64,000 nt of DNA from Chryseobacterium sp. W4I1 (GCF_030816115.1 NZ_JAUSXQ010000001.1:4197001-4261000), one strand, 5' to 3'; counted from the first letter of the stretch, positions 18,503-27,749 are shown. Notes: generated by a model not told the origin, from the sequence alone. A program made the numbers and translations.

Positions 18503-19690
18503 TCAGGGTTCTTTCTGAAGAATTACAAACGCCGGGAAGTGGTCACTGTAACCTCCTGTAAACCGATCTCCGTCCCATGATCTGAAAGGATAACCTTTAT
18601 AATTTCCTTCTTTATTCACAAGATAAGCAGGCGCGAAAATTTCTGCTTTATATACAGAATATTCTTTTGTTACCTGATCAGTTATTAAGTTTTTAGAAAC
18701 AATAATCTGGTCAAAAAGGTTAGGAGCGTCCTGATAAGCCAGCGAAGCAATCCCTTTCTTATATAGAGGATACATTAAATTCAGATAGGGTGTCGTTTCG
18801 CTTAAATCTTTAGGACTGGCTACAGCTTTTAAATAATTTTTCAAACTAGCACTTACAGGATCATCATTAAAGTCACCCATTGCAAAAACCTTTGTAGTGG
18901 GATCTGCAGTTCTTATACTGTCCATCTGCTGTTTCAGCAACGCTGCTGCTGCGTTTCTCTTAGGCAGCGAAATAGCTTCACCTCCTCTTCTTGAAGGCCA
19001 GTGATTCATAAAGAATGCTACTTTTTCATTATCCAGGAAACCTGTTACCACCAAAATATCTCTTGTATATTCTCTTTTGCCGTCATCACCGAAGACTTTT
19101 AATTCTTTTTTCAATGAATTCGTTGGCGTGAATCTTCTTTTCTGATAAATCAAAGCGACATCTATTCCTCGGTAATCATAAGAGTTGTAATGGATAATTC
19201 CGTAATCATATTTAGCAAGAGCAGGCTGCTTGACAAGATCTTCAATGACCTGTCTGTTTTCTACTTCGATAAGTCCAACTACAGCCGGGGCAGTTTTTGT
19301 GTACTGCGCTCCCATTTCAGAAATTACTTTTGCTTCGTTGGCAAGCTTTGCTTTATAAACTTTAGTAGTATAGTTTTTTGGACTGTTTGGGGTAAATTCT
19401 TCAGATCCGCTTTGGTATCTTACTGCTTTTTTACCCTTTAAGGCGCCATCACTCCAAGGTCCGTCATGCTTTTCCACTTCTAAAAACTTAATAGAGTCGA
19501 GCGGAATGCTTCTATGGAAAGCAGGATTAGAAATATCTTTAGTTCCGTCAATATAATCTGCTGAACGAATTGTGTCCCAAAGGTTTTCAACATTCAAAAA
19601 ACCAACGGCAGCCACTTTTCTAAGTTTTCCTTGCTGTGAAAAAGCCATTACCGAAAAAATGATGGCCATAAAACTTATAAATCTTTTCAT
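18503..19690 (-). CDS. Secreted endonuclease/exonuclease/phosphatase family protein
   Basis: A 395-residue protein with a signal peptide (residues 1-19, ending AFSQ) and an EEP (DNase I-like) fold: GFLNVENLWDT near residue 31, the metal-binding Glu in GLIEVENRQV, the NHWPSRRGG segment, GDFNDDP with the catalytic Asp/Asn pair, and the C-terminal SDHFPAFV with the catalytic His. Related secreted enzymes degrade DNA or hydrolyse phosphodiesters. It is divergent from a TonB receptor plus a DUF5689 lipoprotein; this trio is a recurring arrangement in flavobacteria and suggests scavenging of extracellular nucleic acid or phosphate. Substrate not proven. Confidence 0.85.
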   Translation of the reverse strand: MKRFISFMAIIFSVMAFSQQGKLRKVAAVGFLNVENLWDTIRSADYIDGTKDISNPAFHRSIPLDSIKFLEVEKHDGPWSDGALKGKKAVRYQSGSEEFTPNSPKNYTTKVYKAKLANEAKVISEMGAQYTKTAPAVVGLIEVENRQVIEDLVKQPALAKYDYGIIHYNSYDYRGIDVALIYQKRRFTPTNSLKKELKVFGDDGKREYTRDILVVTGFLDNEKVAFFMNHWPSRRGGEAISLPKRNAAAALLKQQMDSIRTADPTTKVFAMGDFNDDPVSASLKNYLKAVASPKDLSETTPYLNLMYPLYKKGIASLAYQDAPNLFDQIIVSKNLITDQVTKEYSVYKAEIFAPAYLVNKEGNYKGYPFRSWDGDRFTGGYSDHFPAFVILQKEP

Positions 19691-19843
19691 CCTGTGGAGT
19701 ATTTAAAATTATTTAAAAAACAAATTTACTTTTTTTAATTTAACCCATTTAAATATTTGTAAATTTAAAACAGTTAACCATTATTCTCTTACATAATGAT
19801 TCATAAAAGTTTGCCATGTTAAGAAAAAATAATGTTAAAAAAA

Positions 19844-19872
19844 TTGGTAATTATAAATTTTACCTAAATTAG
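19844..19872 (+). promoter_or_regulatory. Promoter of the TonB receptor/DUF5689 operon
   Basis: TTG at 19844-19846, an 18-base spacer, and TAAATTAG at 19865-19872 (one mismatch to TAnnTTTG). The leader of about 55 bases contains a C-run/G-run hairpin (19875-19895). Confidence 0.5.
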
Positions 19873-19934
19873 TGCCCCCCAACTTTTAAAGGGGTGTAAA
19901 TTAATAGGAAAGCATAAAAAAAAATAATAAACTC

Positions 19935-22811
19935 ATGATTAAAAAATTATCATTAGTCTCCTTATTTACTCTACTTCCGGCTTCATTCTATTTTGCGCAG
20001 ACTACTGTATTTGCGTATCTTAAGGATGCAGATGGAAAGCCTGTTGAAAGGGCAGAAGTAGACCTTAAGGGGAGTGAAAATGATGTAACGGCTGACAAAA
20101 TTGGATATTTCCAGTTTGTAGATCTGCAGACGGGCCATTATCAAATTATGATTACGAAACCAAACTTCGAAACCAAAATGATGGAGTTTGACGTAACCGA
20201 TGAGAAAAGAAAGGATCTAGGGACTATTACCCTATATTCCAATCTTACGAACGCAGATCAAGGATTAGCTATTATTGACAATAGCGGTGATAGCGAAGAC
20301 AGTAACAGCGGACAGGCCTCTACAGTAGGTTTACTCCAGTCGTCTCAGGATGTTTTCAGTAGAATTGCAGCATTTGATTTAGGATTTTATTGGTTCCGTC
20401 CAAGAGGGATTGATGGAAGATCTGTAGAATCTATGCTGAATGGTGTTTCTATGCTTGAATCTGATAATGGTAATGTAGATTTTGGAACCTGGGGTGGGCT
20501 TAACGAGATCACCAGGTACCCGGAAATTTCCGCAAATCATGCGCCATCCGAATATGCATTCGGTGGAAACAGTTCTGTTATTTATAAAAATACAAAAGCC
20601 AGTGACTATAGAAAAGGAAGTCAATTAACGTATTCCCTTACAAACCGGAATTATACCAACAGATTATCTTACAGGTATTCTTCCGGAATGAACAAGAACG
20701 GATGGGCTTTTACCGGAATGATTGCCAGAAGATGGGCTCAGGAAGGAATACAGGACGGAACTTCCTATGATGCCTACAGCGGCTATCTTGGGATTGAAAA
20801 GAAATTCAGTGACAACCATACTATGACATTTAATGCCATTGGTTCCAAATATGCAAGAAGCACTTCCAGCCCGAATACCCAGGAAGTTTATGATTTTAGA
20901 GGAATTCACTACAACTCGTATTGGGGTTGGCAAGGAGGAGAAAAAAGGAATGAGAGGGTCAGAAGAGGATTTCAGCCATTATTTCAGTTGCAGGACTTCT
21001 GGAAAATTAATAAAAATTCTCAATTGTGGACTAGCGTTTCCTATCAGTTCGGTAAAGATTACAGTTCAAGACTGGATTGGTACAGGGCAAATAATCCTTC
21101 CCCTACTTATTACCGTAATCTGCCAAGCTATTGGTTGAATTTTAATAATCCTGCACCCGAGCAGGCAGCTAATATAGGAATTACTAGAGATTGGTGGACC
21201 AATGATGATCAGTCTCATACACAGATCAACTGGGATAATCTTTATAATATAAACAGAAACGGAGATCTTTATATGTCACAGTTTGGCGGAAGAAGAGCTG
21301 CCTATTTCCTTGTGGATGATGTGAAGGATGATAAGATTTTCAATGCAGCAACACATTATACTTATAATTTTACAGATACCTCCCGTTTCATTCTGAATGT
21401 CTCTTATCAGAATTATAAATCTGGACAATACAGAGAAGTTAATGATCTTCTGGGTGCAGATTTTGCCCTGAATATGGATCCATTCGCATCGAATACTGAT
21501 GCAAGCAGAGTTTGGGGGAAATACAACCTTAAAGAAGATGATGCTTCCGTTGCGAAAAAAGAAGGCGATAAAATAGGATATGATTATATCTTCAGAAGAC
21601 AGGAAATAAAAATAAATCCAGCTTTTAAATTCTCAACAGGTAAATTTGATGTTTTTGTGTCCGGATTATTCGGATATACCAACAATAGCAGAGAAGGATT
21701 ATTCCAGCATTACCTTTATCAGTCATCTTACGGAAAAGGAGAGGACAAAAACTTTTGGAATGTGGGTGTAAAAGGGCAGGTAACCTATAGAATTAATGGT
21801 AGAAACTTCCTGGTTTATAACGGAGCTTATTTTTCACAGTCTCCTTTCCTGAATGATATCTATTTTAATACAAGAGTAAGTGGCGTTACTACACCAAATA
21901 TCAAGAATGTTGTTATTGATGCCAATGATTTAAGCTACGTAATATCTACTCCTATTGTTAAGGTAAGATTGACAGGTTATTTAGTTAACACTCAGAATGA
22001 AACCAGTGTTCAGAGATATTTTGCACAGGGAGTTAAATTAACGACATTAACTGAAAGCGGAGATCAGGCACCTGTTCAGGACGGTGCTTTTATTACTCAG
22101 GTACTTGCGGGTGCTAACAAGAGAAATATGGGAGTTGAGCTTGGTGCACAGGTAAAGATCACTCCTACACTAACGGCTAATGGACTATTAAGTATCGGGC
22201 AATATACGTATACTAATAATCCTACTGTTTATTTTGCTTCTGACGCTGTAGGAACATTCAGAGAACTTGATAACAGTGGAAACATCATATCAAGATCCTA
22301 TACCAATATGGGAGAGGCTACTTTGAAAAACTACAAACAGGGAGGAACTCCACAGGAAGCCTATAATTTAGGTCTTCGCTACAACAGCCCAAAATACTGG
22401 TGGGTAGGGGCAAGCTGGAATTATTTCGGACACTCTTACTTGGATCCGTCTCCGGTAACCAGAACGGCAAGGTTCTATACCAATCCCAATACGCCTGGAG
22501 TGCCTTATGATAATGTAAATCCTGAAGAGTTGGCTAGAGTTCTTACGCCTACGAAACTTCCTAGTGAGTTTTTCCTTAATGCCAATGCAGGAAAATCGTG
22601 GATGTTTGGTAAATATTATGTACTGATTTCTGCTTCTGTAAATAATATTCTTAATAATAAAAATTACATTACAGGAGGATTCGAGCAGACCAGAAATGTG
22701 AACTATACTGATTATGCGAATGATTATGACAGCGGAAATATGGTATTTGCTCCTAAATACTGGTATTCCCAGGGAAGGTCTTATTTTGTAAATCTTCAAC
22801 TTAGATTCTAA
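19935..22811 (+). CDS. TonB-dependent receptor with carboxypeptidase-regulatory-like domain
   Basis: A 958-residue outer-membrane protein. Signal peptide 1-22; a carboxypeptidase regulatory-like beta domain (about 23-105, with VFAYLKDADGKPVERAEVDLKG); a plug region (about 120-230, with FRPRGIDGRSVESMLNGV); then a beta-barrel rich in aromatic, alternating strands ending ...YFVNLQLRF with the terminal Phe of outer-membrane proteins. It takes up an unknown large substrate using TonB energy. It is 25 bases upstream of the DUF5689 lipoprotein gene and divergent from the secreted EEP nuclease, so a role in capturing DNA or a phosphorylated polymer is the best guess. Confidence 0.9.
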   Translation: MIKKLSLVSLFTLLPASFYFAQTTVFAYLKDADGKPVERAEVDLKGSENDVTADKIGYFQFVDLQTGHYQIMITKPNFETKMMEFDVTDEKRKDLGTITLYSNLTNADQGLAIIDNSGDSEDSNSGQASTVGLLQSSQDVFSRIAAFDLGFYWFRPRGIDGRSVESMLNGVSMLESDNGNVDFGTWGGLNEITRYPEISANHAPSEYAFGGNSSVIYKNTKASDYRKGSQLTYSLTNRNYTNRLSYRYSSGMNKNGWAFTGMIARRWAQEGIQDGTSYDAYSGYLGIEKKFSDNHTMTFNAIGSKYARSTSSPNTQEVYDFRGIHYNSYWGWQGGEKRNERVRRGFQPLFQLQDFWKINKNSQLWTSVSYQFGKDYSSRLDWYRANNPSPTYYRNLPSYWLNFNNPAPEQAANIGITRDWWTNDDQSHTQINWDNLYNINRNGDLYMSQFGGRRAAYFLVDDVKDDKIFNAATHYTYNFTDTSRFILNVSYQNYKSGQYREVNDLLGADFALNMDPFASNTDASRVWGKYNLKEDDASVAKKEGDKIGYDYIFRRQEIKINPAFKFSTGKFDVFVSGLFGYTNNSREGLFQHYLYQSSYGKGEDKNFWNVGVKGQVTYRINGRNFLVYNGAYFSQSPFLNDIYFNTRVSGVTTPNIKNVVIDANDLSYVISTPIVKVRLTGYLVNTQNETSVQRYFAQGVKLTTLTESGDQAPVQDGAFITQVLAGANKRNMGVELGAQVKITPTLTANGLLSIGQYTYTNNPTVYFASDAVGTFRELDNSGNIISRSYTNMGEATLKNYKQGGTPQEAYNLGLRYNSPKYWWVGASWNYFGHSYLDPSPVTRTARFYTNPNTPGVPYDNVNPEELARVLTPTKLPSEFFLNANAGKSWMFGKYYVLISASVNNILNNKNYITGGFEQTRNVNYTDYANDYDSGNMVFAPKYWYSQGRSYFVNLQLRF

Positions 22812-22836
22812 TCAATAATTTTAAAAATCGAAAACA

Positions 22837-24261
22837 ATGAAAAATATATATTTTAAGGCAGCTGTATTTAGTGCCATTTCAATGTTGACGTTATCGTCTT
22901 GTGTAAAATCCGATGATTATGATGTTCCGGAAATTCAGTGTACCAATAGATTTCCTGCAGCTAATCACAAGCTGTCAGATCTTGCTGGTATCGCAAAACC
23001 TAAACCTACCGATGCGGATATTGTTAAAGAAGACTATATCGTTGAAGCTTATGTGGGTTCAAGTGATGAATCGGGAAATATTTATAAAATGATGTTCCTG
23101 CAGGATAAGCCTGAAAACCCTACCCAGGGAATAGAGGTAGATATTGATGGAGGAAATCAATATTTAGATTTTCCTACAGGTGCTTTGGTTAGAATTAATT
23201 TAAAAGGACTTATTGTTCAGGCTTCCAATGGAAATATTAAAATAGGTTCTTATGATCCCAATTATTCAGTGGGCAGAATTAATCCTAATAAACTTGCTAA
23301 TTATATGGCAAGAGTTTGTGACGGACAAAAACCTATTGTTGCTGTAATGAAGCCATTGGAATTTAATTCTATCGCTGATGCTCTTAAAAACGGTGCTCAC
23401 ATCAACCAGCTTGTAAAAATTAAAAATGTTCAGTATGAAGATGCCGAACTGACAAAAACCTTTGCTGATGATGCTGCAACAGGAGACCGTTATATAACAG
23501 ATAAAAAGGCAGCGAGATTAGACCTTCGTTTTAGTAATTATGCAACGTTTGCTAAATCTCCTATTTCTCCTAAATATGCAAAAAGCGGTGATATTGTACT
23601 TCTTTTGAGCCGTTACACAAGCCCGAGTAATCCTACCACTACCATCTTTACAGAACAGGCCTATATCAGAAATCTTGATGATATGGTCTTTAATAATGAA
23701 AGATTTTCTCCGGGAGCACCAGAGAATCCAGCAGCTTCTGCTGTAAATCTTTTCAACGGTTCTGATTTTGAGAACTGGACAACCTTCTTATCAAGTGTAA
23801 ACGGTTTCGGCCTTAAACCATATGCAACCCAAGGTGTTGGTTTAGGATATAACGGAACCAATTCGCTTCAGATTAAAGGAACACCTACAACAAATGATTA
23901 TGTATTTACAGCTACCGCAGCTTCAGGTTTACCAGCTATTCCAAAAAGAATTACGTTCTATATCAAAGGTACTTCGACTGGAAAATCGCTTTCTTTCAAT
24001 GTATATAAAACCAGTGGTACTCCTATTTTCTATACCTTCAACCTGGGAACATTCAGTACTGGTGCAATTTTAGATCCAGATTCTGGCAATGCCAATTCTT
24101 ACACAGGTTCAATTAATACCAACGGTCAATGGAGGCTGGTTGAACTTAACCTTACCGGTTTGGCAGATCTTAATCTATTAGCTGGAAAAGATATGTTTGC
24201 CATCAAAACAGGGAATGCAGGTACTTACGATATTCAAATCGATAATATTAAAATTGAATAA
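22837..24261 (+). CDS. DUF5689 domain lipoprotein
   Basis: A 474-residue lipoprotein (lipobox LSSC, Cys near residue 22). The N-terminal half (about 50-285, with VEAYVGSSDESGNIYKMMFLQD and VRINLKGLIV) matches DUF5689, an OB-fold-like domain in secreted Bacteroidota proteins. The C-terminal half (about 305-474, from FNGSDFENWTTFLS to YDIQIDNIKIE) looks like a beta-sandwich choice-of-anchor or carbohydrate-binding-like domain. It follows the TonB receptor by 25 bases and is the likely surface partner of that receptor, in the way SusD-type lipoproteins partner SusC, though it is not a SusD homologue. Confidence 0.8.
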   Translation: MKNIYFKAAVFSAISMLTLSSCVKSDDYDVPEIQCTNRFPAANHKLSDLAGIAKPKPTDADIVKEDYIVEAYVGSSDESGNIYKMMFLQDKPENPTQGIEVDIDGGNQYLDFPTGALVRINLKGLIVQASNGNIKIGSYDPNYSVGRINPNKLANYMARVCDGQKPIVAVMKPLEFNSIADALKNGAHINQLVKIKNVQYEDAELTKTFADDAATGDRYITDKKAARLDLRFSNYATFAKSPISPKYAKSGDIVLLLSRYTSPSNPTTTIFTEQAYIRNLDDMVFNNERFSPGAPENPAASAVNLFNGSDFENWTTFLSSVNGFGLKPYATQGVGLGYNGTNSLQIKGTPTTNDYVFTATAASGLPAIPKRITFYIKGTSTGKSLSFNVYKTSGTPIFYTFNLGTFSTGAILDPDSGNANSYTGSINTNGQWRLVELNLTGLADLNLLAGKDMFAIKTGNAGTYDIQIDNIKIE

Positions 24262-24288
24262 TACTAAAGTAATATACAATTTGAGATA

Positions 24289-24322
24289 AAGAAGTCGGCT
24301 CATATGAGTCGACTTCTTATAT
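24289..24322 (+). terminator. Terminator after the DUF5689 gene
   Basis: AAGAAGTCG pairs with CGACTTCTT, with the inner palindrome CTCATATGAG continuing the stem, followed by T-rich sequence. Confidence 0.8.
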
Positions 24323-24358
24323 TTATGACAAATCGTTTTGATTTCTTCAAAGACGAAC

Positions 24359-24807
24359 TTATTCGCTTCTGAGGTTCATTTTTACTTCATAGTCAATATC
24401 ACTTTTATCGTATTTAAATGGTATTTGAGGTAATGACCATCCAACATCATAATAATCATAATTTTTATAGATATGATATTTATTTAGTAATATCGAATTT
24501 ATCTAATATCAAATATCCATTTCTAATATTCACAGAATCATAAACAACAAGATATTTTCGCCCAAATGAATTCTCCTTCTTCATGAGCATTTCTAATAAC
24601 TCCTTCCTTATAACTAAATGTAAAATCATTCCCCTTTTTACGTGCTCTGTCTCCATAATAAACAGAAGTAATTTCTCCTATAGTATATTTGGCATTTTTA
24701 AGTATTATTGCTGCTGGCGGGCTTATAGACTTATACTTTAAAAAATATATGATCCAGCCTATACCACAGATTATTATTATTAATAAAACCTTATTCTCTC
24801 TCTTCAT
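24359..24807 (-). pseudogene. Small membrane-anchored protein, two frameshifts as read
   Basis: As read the frame from 24807 gives one membrane segment (residues 5-24), then KYTIGEITSVYYGDRARKKG and TFSYKEG, and breaks near 24561-24569. Shifting frame there continues GRKYLVVYDSVNIRNGYLIL; a second shift near 24484-24492 continues NKYHIYKNYDYYDVGWSLPQ and ends at a TAA at 24359. The total is 449 bases, 3n+2, so two single-base insertions explain it and the intact product would be 148 residues. The layout resembles small hypothetical membrane proteins that follow polymorphic toxins in Chryseobacterium, but immunity is speculation. It starts 11 bases after a decayed gene remnant. Confidence 0.6.
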
Positions 24808-24818
24808 TGAATAAAAAA

Positions 24819-24964
24819 TTATTTTACTTCCTGATTAACAACATTCCCTGCTCCGTTCGCAACTGTTTATGTAATTATTCCTAATCCGAACAATGGATCA
24901 TCTATAGTATTTCTATGTCAAAATTATTTTCCTGTGCAAAATCTGCCTGAATAATAAGTTCTGA
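24819..24964 (-). pseudogene. Remnant of a decayed gene
   Basis: On the minus strand a coding-like piece reads SELIIQADFAQENNFDIEI, then after a frame change DDPLFGLGIIT, an in-frame TAA, and TVANGAGNVVNQEVK followed by a stop. The stop codon plus the frame change point to real decay, unlike the other breaks in the window. I do not recognise the parent family. It ends just before the start of the 148-residue membrane protein, so the two probably belonged to one unit. Confidence 0.4.
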
Positions 24965-25197
24965 CTAACAGAAAAACTCCATCTCCAGTGGATGGAGATG
25001 CTGAAGATAATTAGCTTAGAAAATCTTGAGTTTTTGTGTCACAGACTACTTCCTGAGCTGACATACTCAAAAATATAACAGAAATAGTGCACTAATGTAC
25101 AGTTCGCATTGGTATATTAGTATAATTATTTTTATAAATTTACAGTTTTTCCATTGACTTGTGAAAAAATAATAAATAATTTAAGGAAAACTTTACA

Positions 25198-25228
25198 CAA
25201 AAAAACCACCGCATCTCAGCAGTGGTTA
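25198..25228 (-). terminator. Terminator after the DUF6702 gene
   Basis: On the minus strand AACCAC and GTGGTT pair around a 12-base loop, followed by seven T. Confidence 0.75.
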
Positions 25229-25250
25229 CTATTTTTAAAATTATTCCTGT

Positions 25251-25721
25251 TTAGAAAGAAACTTCATTCACTTCTTTTCCTCGCTGGAAATTCATTACTT
25301 TCTGGCTTCCTTTGTAAGCAATACTCACAACGTTGAATTGCTTAGGAAAAGAACTTAAAAGAATGGTATTTTTAATCTTCAAGGTATTGATATCCGACAC
25401 TCCGCTGGTCTCGAAATATACCCATACAGTTTCTCCGCTTACCTGACTTCCAGTGAAGGTTATAGTTTTCGGAGAGCCATTGATGTACACATCAAAATTA
25501 TTATTCACATATTTTTTAACCTCTGCCTCAAATCCTGCTGTATTAGGATTGATTTTTATAGCATCAGAAATATGGTTGGTATTCATTTTTGTGGTAAACT
25601 TCAATGTTTTACTTCCATCTATATAATCCACTTTGGTCATTGAAGAGAAAAAGTCTACATACATAAAACTCATTAACACAAAAAATGTTAAAATTCCTGA
25701 TATATATAAAAGTTTTTTCAT
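25251..25721 (-). CDS. DUF6702 family protein
   Basis: A 156-residue protein with an N-terminal hydrophobic signal/anchor (about residues 4-22) and a beta-rich domain: KVDYIDGSKTLKFTTKMNT, then INPNTAGFEAEVKKYVNNNF and FDVYINGSPKTITFTGSQV. This matches DUF6702, a Bacteroidota family of unknown function in the periplasm or anchored to the inner membrane. It is 59 bases downstream of the LOG gene on the same strand and ends with its own terminator. No catalytic motif is evident. Confidence 0.75.
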   Translation of the reverse strand: MKKLLYISGILTFFVLMSFMYVDFFSSMTKVDYIDGSKTLKFTTKMNTNHISDAIKINPNTAGFEAEVKKYVNNNFDVYINGSPKTITFTGSQVSGETVWVYFETSGVSDINTLKIKNTILLSSFPKQFNVVSIAYKGSQKVMNFQRGKEVNEVSF

Positions 25722-25780
25722 CTTAATTAATAGATTTACAAATCATACTTGCTAGTTATAGGTCACAAATAATATGCCAA

Positions 25781-26533
25781 TTAAAAATTTACATTCACAG
25801 AATATTTGTCATAAAATGCTTTAATGTGGGCCACCGCTTCATCCGCCGTATCTACCACCCTGTATAAATCCAGATCATCTTCTGCGATCATTCCTTCTTT
25901 TAACAGTGTTGCTTTGAACCATTCCAACAAGCCACCCCAGAATTCACTTCCTACAAGAACGATCGGGAATTTACCTATTTTATTAGTCTGGATCAGTGTT
26001 ATAGCTTCCGTAAGCTCATCAAGAGTTCCAAAGCCTCCAGGCATTACCACAAATCCCTGGGAATATTTTACGAACATTACTTTTCTTACAAAAAAGTAAT
26101 CGAAGTTCATAGAATAAGATTTATTAATATAAGGATTAAAATGCTGCTCAAAAGGCAGATCAATATTAAGCCCGATAGATCTTCCCTGGCCATTGAATGC
26201 ACCTTTATTGCCCGCTTCCATAATGCCCGGGCCACCTCCGGTAATGATTCCGAAGCCTAGTTTAGTGATTTTTTCGGCAATTTCTACAGCCATTTCGTAG
26301 TACTTACTTTCTGGCTTCAGCCTTGCAGACCCAAATATAGAAACACACGGGCCGATCTTGGCCAGCTTTTCGTAACCATCCACAAATTCAGCCATTACTT
26401 TAAACACCATCCAGCTGTCCTTCGTAATGGTTTCGTCCCAGGTTTTTTGTCTGAGACTGTTGTGAAGCTTTGTTTCGTTTATATCTAATTCAGGATTTAT
26501 CAAACTTTCATCCCTCGTTCCCTCCATTTCCAT
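25781..26533 (-). CDS. LOG family (TIGR00730) Rossmann-fold protein
   Basis: A 250-residue protein of the lysine-decarboxylase-like/LOG family. The core motifs are GSARLKP near residue 70, ITGGGPGIMEAGNKGA near 97-112, and MPGGFGTLDELTEAI near 160-174 (the PGGxGTxxE site). Family members hydrolyse cytokinin riboside monophosphates or other nucleoside monophosphates at the N-glycosidic bond, so nucleotide salvage or detoxification is likely. It begins 6 bases after the MurU-like gene and is cotranscribed with it. ATG at 26527 is an alternative start. Confidence 0.88.
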   Translation of the reverse strand: MEMEGTRDESLINPELDINETKLHNSLRQKTWDETITKDSWMVFKVMAEFVDGYEKLAKIGPCVSIFGSARLKPESKYYEMAVEIAEKITKLGFGIITGGGPGIMEAGNKGAFNGQGRSIGLNIDLPFEQHFNPYINKSYSMNFDYFFVRKVMFVKYSQGFVVMPGGFGTLDELTEAITLIQTNKIGKFPIVLVGSEFWGGLLEWFKATLLKEGMIAEDDLDLYRVVDTADEAVAHIKAFYDKYSVNVNF

Positions 26534-26539
26534 GCGAAA

Positions 26540-27253
26540 TTATTTAAAATGTTTTTCGGCTTCTATTACCGATTCCGGTCTTCCCACATCTATCAGAATG
26601 CTGTCATGTACAAATCCGTGGATATGTTCAGTCTGCATCAGATCCAGATACTCCTCCATAACAGAAAACTTGCCGGTTCTTTTTATTTTTTCAAAGATAG
26701 CGGGATTGATACAGTGAACGCCACTGAAGGCAAGAGCTTTAAAACCTTTGTTGAATTCCGCAAGCCTCTGTTCTCCCGACTGTACATTAAGCCAGCCTCT
26801 CAAAACCATATCGTCGTTGAAAAGTAATTTTCTCGAACTATCTCTATCTGAAACCGCTAAAGTAGCAAAATCTTTTATCTTTTTGTGATACTCAACAAGA
26901 GCATTGATATTGATCTCTGTTAAAATATCAGCGTTCATGATCAGAAAATCTTCCCCGTGATCGAGGAATTTTCTAGCAAAAATCAAGCCGCCACCGGTTT
27001 CCAGCAGCTCATTCCTCTCATCCGAGATTTCAATGCTGCATCCGAAATTACTGTTTTTATTTAAAAATTCAACAATCTGATTTCCAAAATGATGGATATT
27101 GATCACAAAATCTTTTATTCCGAAGCTTTTAAGATAATTTATATTTCTTTCCAGAAGCGGTATGCCGTTTACCTTAGCAAGGGCTTTTGGATGATGATCC
27201 GTAAAAGGTTTCAGCCTTGTGCCTTTCCCGGCAGCGAAAATTAAAGCTTTCAT
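26540..27253 (-). CDS. MurU-like sugar-1-phosphate nucleotidyltransferase
   Basis: A 237-residue NTP-transferase. The N-terminal GKGTRLKPFTDHHPKAL holds the nucleotide-binding loop and catalytic Lys; the NAD(I) segment FLIMNADI carries a metal-binding Asp; later FSGVHCINP and VGRPESV are usual in this family. With the AmgK-like kinase upstream it fits the AmgK-MurU pair that turns N-acetylmuramic acid into UDP-MurNAc during peptidoglycan recycling. The RapZ C-terminal-domain gene lies between kinase and transferase. It could instead act on GlcNAc-1-phosphate or another sugar phosphate; sequence alone does not settle it. Confidence 0.82.
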   Translation of the reverse strand: MKALIFAAGKGTRLKPFTDHHPKALAKVNGIPLLERNINYLKSFGIKDFVINIHHFGNQIVEFLNKNSNFGCSIEISDERNELLETGGGLIFARKFLDHGEDFLIMNADILTEININALVEYHKKIKDFATLAVSDRDSSRKLLFNDDMVLRGWLNVQSGEQRLAEFNKGFKALAFSGVHCINPAIFEKIKRTGKFSVMEEYLDLMQTEHIHGFVHDSILIDVGRPESVIEAEKHFK

Positions 27254-27266
27254 ATAGTATAGGTAA

Positions 27267-27346
27267 TGAGTGATGGGTAATGAGTGATTTAAGGATTCGA
27301 TAATAAGTATAATAAATAGTACTTATTGCTCATTATCCATTACTCA
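27267..27346. repeat. Imperfect inverted repeat
   Basis: TGAGTGATGGGTAATGAG (27267-27284) and CTCATTATCCATTACTCA (27329-27346) are complementary apart from two changes that leave G-T pairs in RNA; AATAAGTA and TACTTATT extend the stem inside. It occupies the gap between the RapZ-domain gene and the MurU-like gene, overlapping the former's stop codon. Confidence 0.6.
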
Positions 27347-27749
27347 CATTCAGGTGGTGCTGTTCGTCATGGTGAAGGCTTATCTCTGTTCCTTCCGGAT
27401 ATTTTTCTTTGATAAATTCAGCAATTTTGATTGCTGAATAAACTGATCTGTGCTGTCCTCCCGTACATCCGAAACTGATCTGCAGGTCTTCAAAGCCTCG
27501 TGCCAGGTAATTATCAATATTAATTGATATAATAGCTTTTACCAGCTCCAGGAATTTAGGCATTTCAGTTTTTGTTTCAAGATATTCCTGAACTCCGATA
27601 TCGTTTCCTGTCTGGATTTTATATTCTTCAATTCTTCCGGGATTCAAAATTCCTCTGCAGTCGAAGGTAAAACCTCCGCCATTTCCTGAATTGTCCTTGG
27701 GAATTCCTCCTTTTTTGTATGAAAAACTGTGTATGTCGATGTGTAGCAT
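27333..27749 (-). CDS. RapZ C-terminal domain protein
   Basis: A 138-residue stand-alone version of the C-terminal domain of RapZ (YvcJ). It has HSFSYKKGGIP near the start, FDCRGILNPGR near 29-39, and the hallmark GCTGGQHRSVYSAIKIAEF near 97-115. In E. coli full RapZ senses glucosamine-6-phosphate and its C-terminal domain binds small RNA and the sugar. The N-terminal kinase-like half is missing, so this form may act only as a sugar-phosphate sensor or enzyme. It lies between an AmgK-like kinase and a MurU-like transferase, which places it in amino-sugar metabolism. Confidence 0.85.
   Translation of the reverse strand: MLHIDIHSFSYKKGGIPKDNSGNGGGFTFDCRGILNPGRIEEYKIQTGNDIGVQEYLETKTEMPKFLELVKAIISINIDNYLARGFEDLQISFGCTGGQHRSVYSAIKIAEFIKEKYPEGTEISLHHDEQHHLNVSNG

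Larger units (their letters stand above)
24808..25250. other. Region without an intact gene
   Basis: Besides the remnant at 24819-24964, bases 24965-25195 hold only AT-rich sequence, including a hairpin-forming CTCCATC...GATGGAG near 24978-24999, and no open frame of note. The terminator of the DUF6702 gene lies at 25198-25228. Confidence 0.5.
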
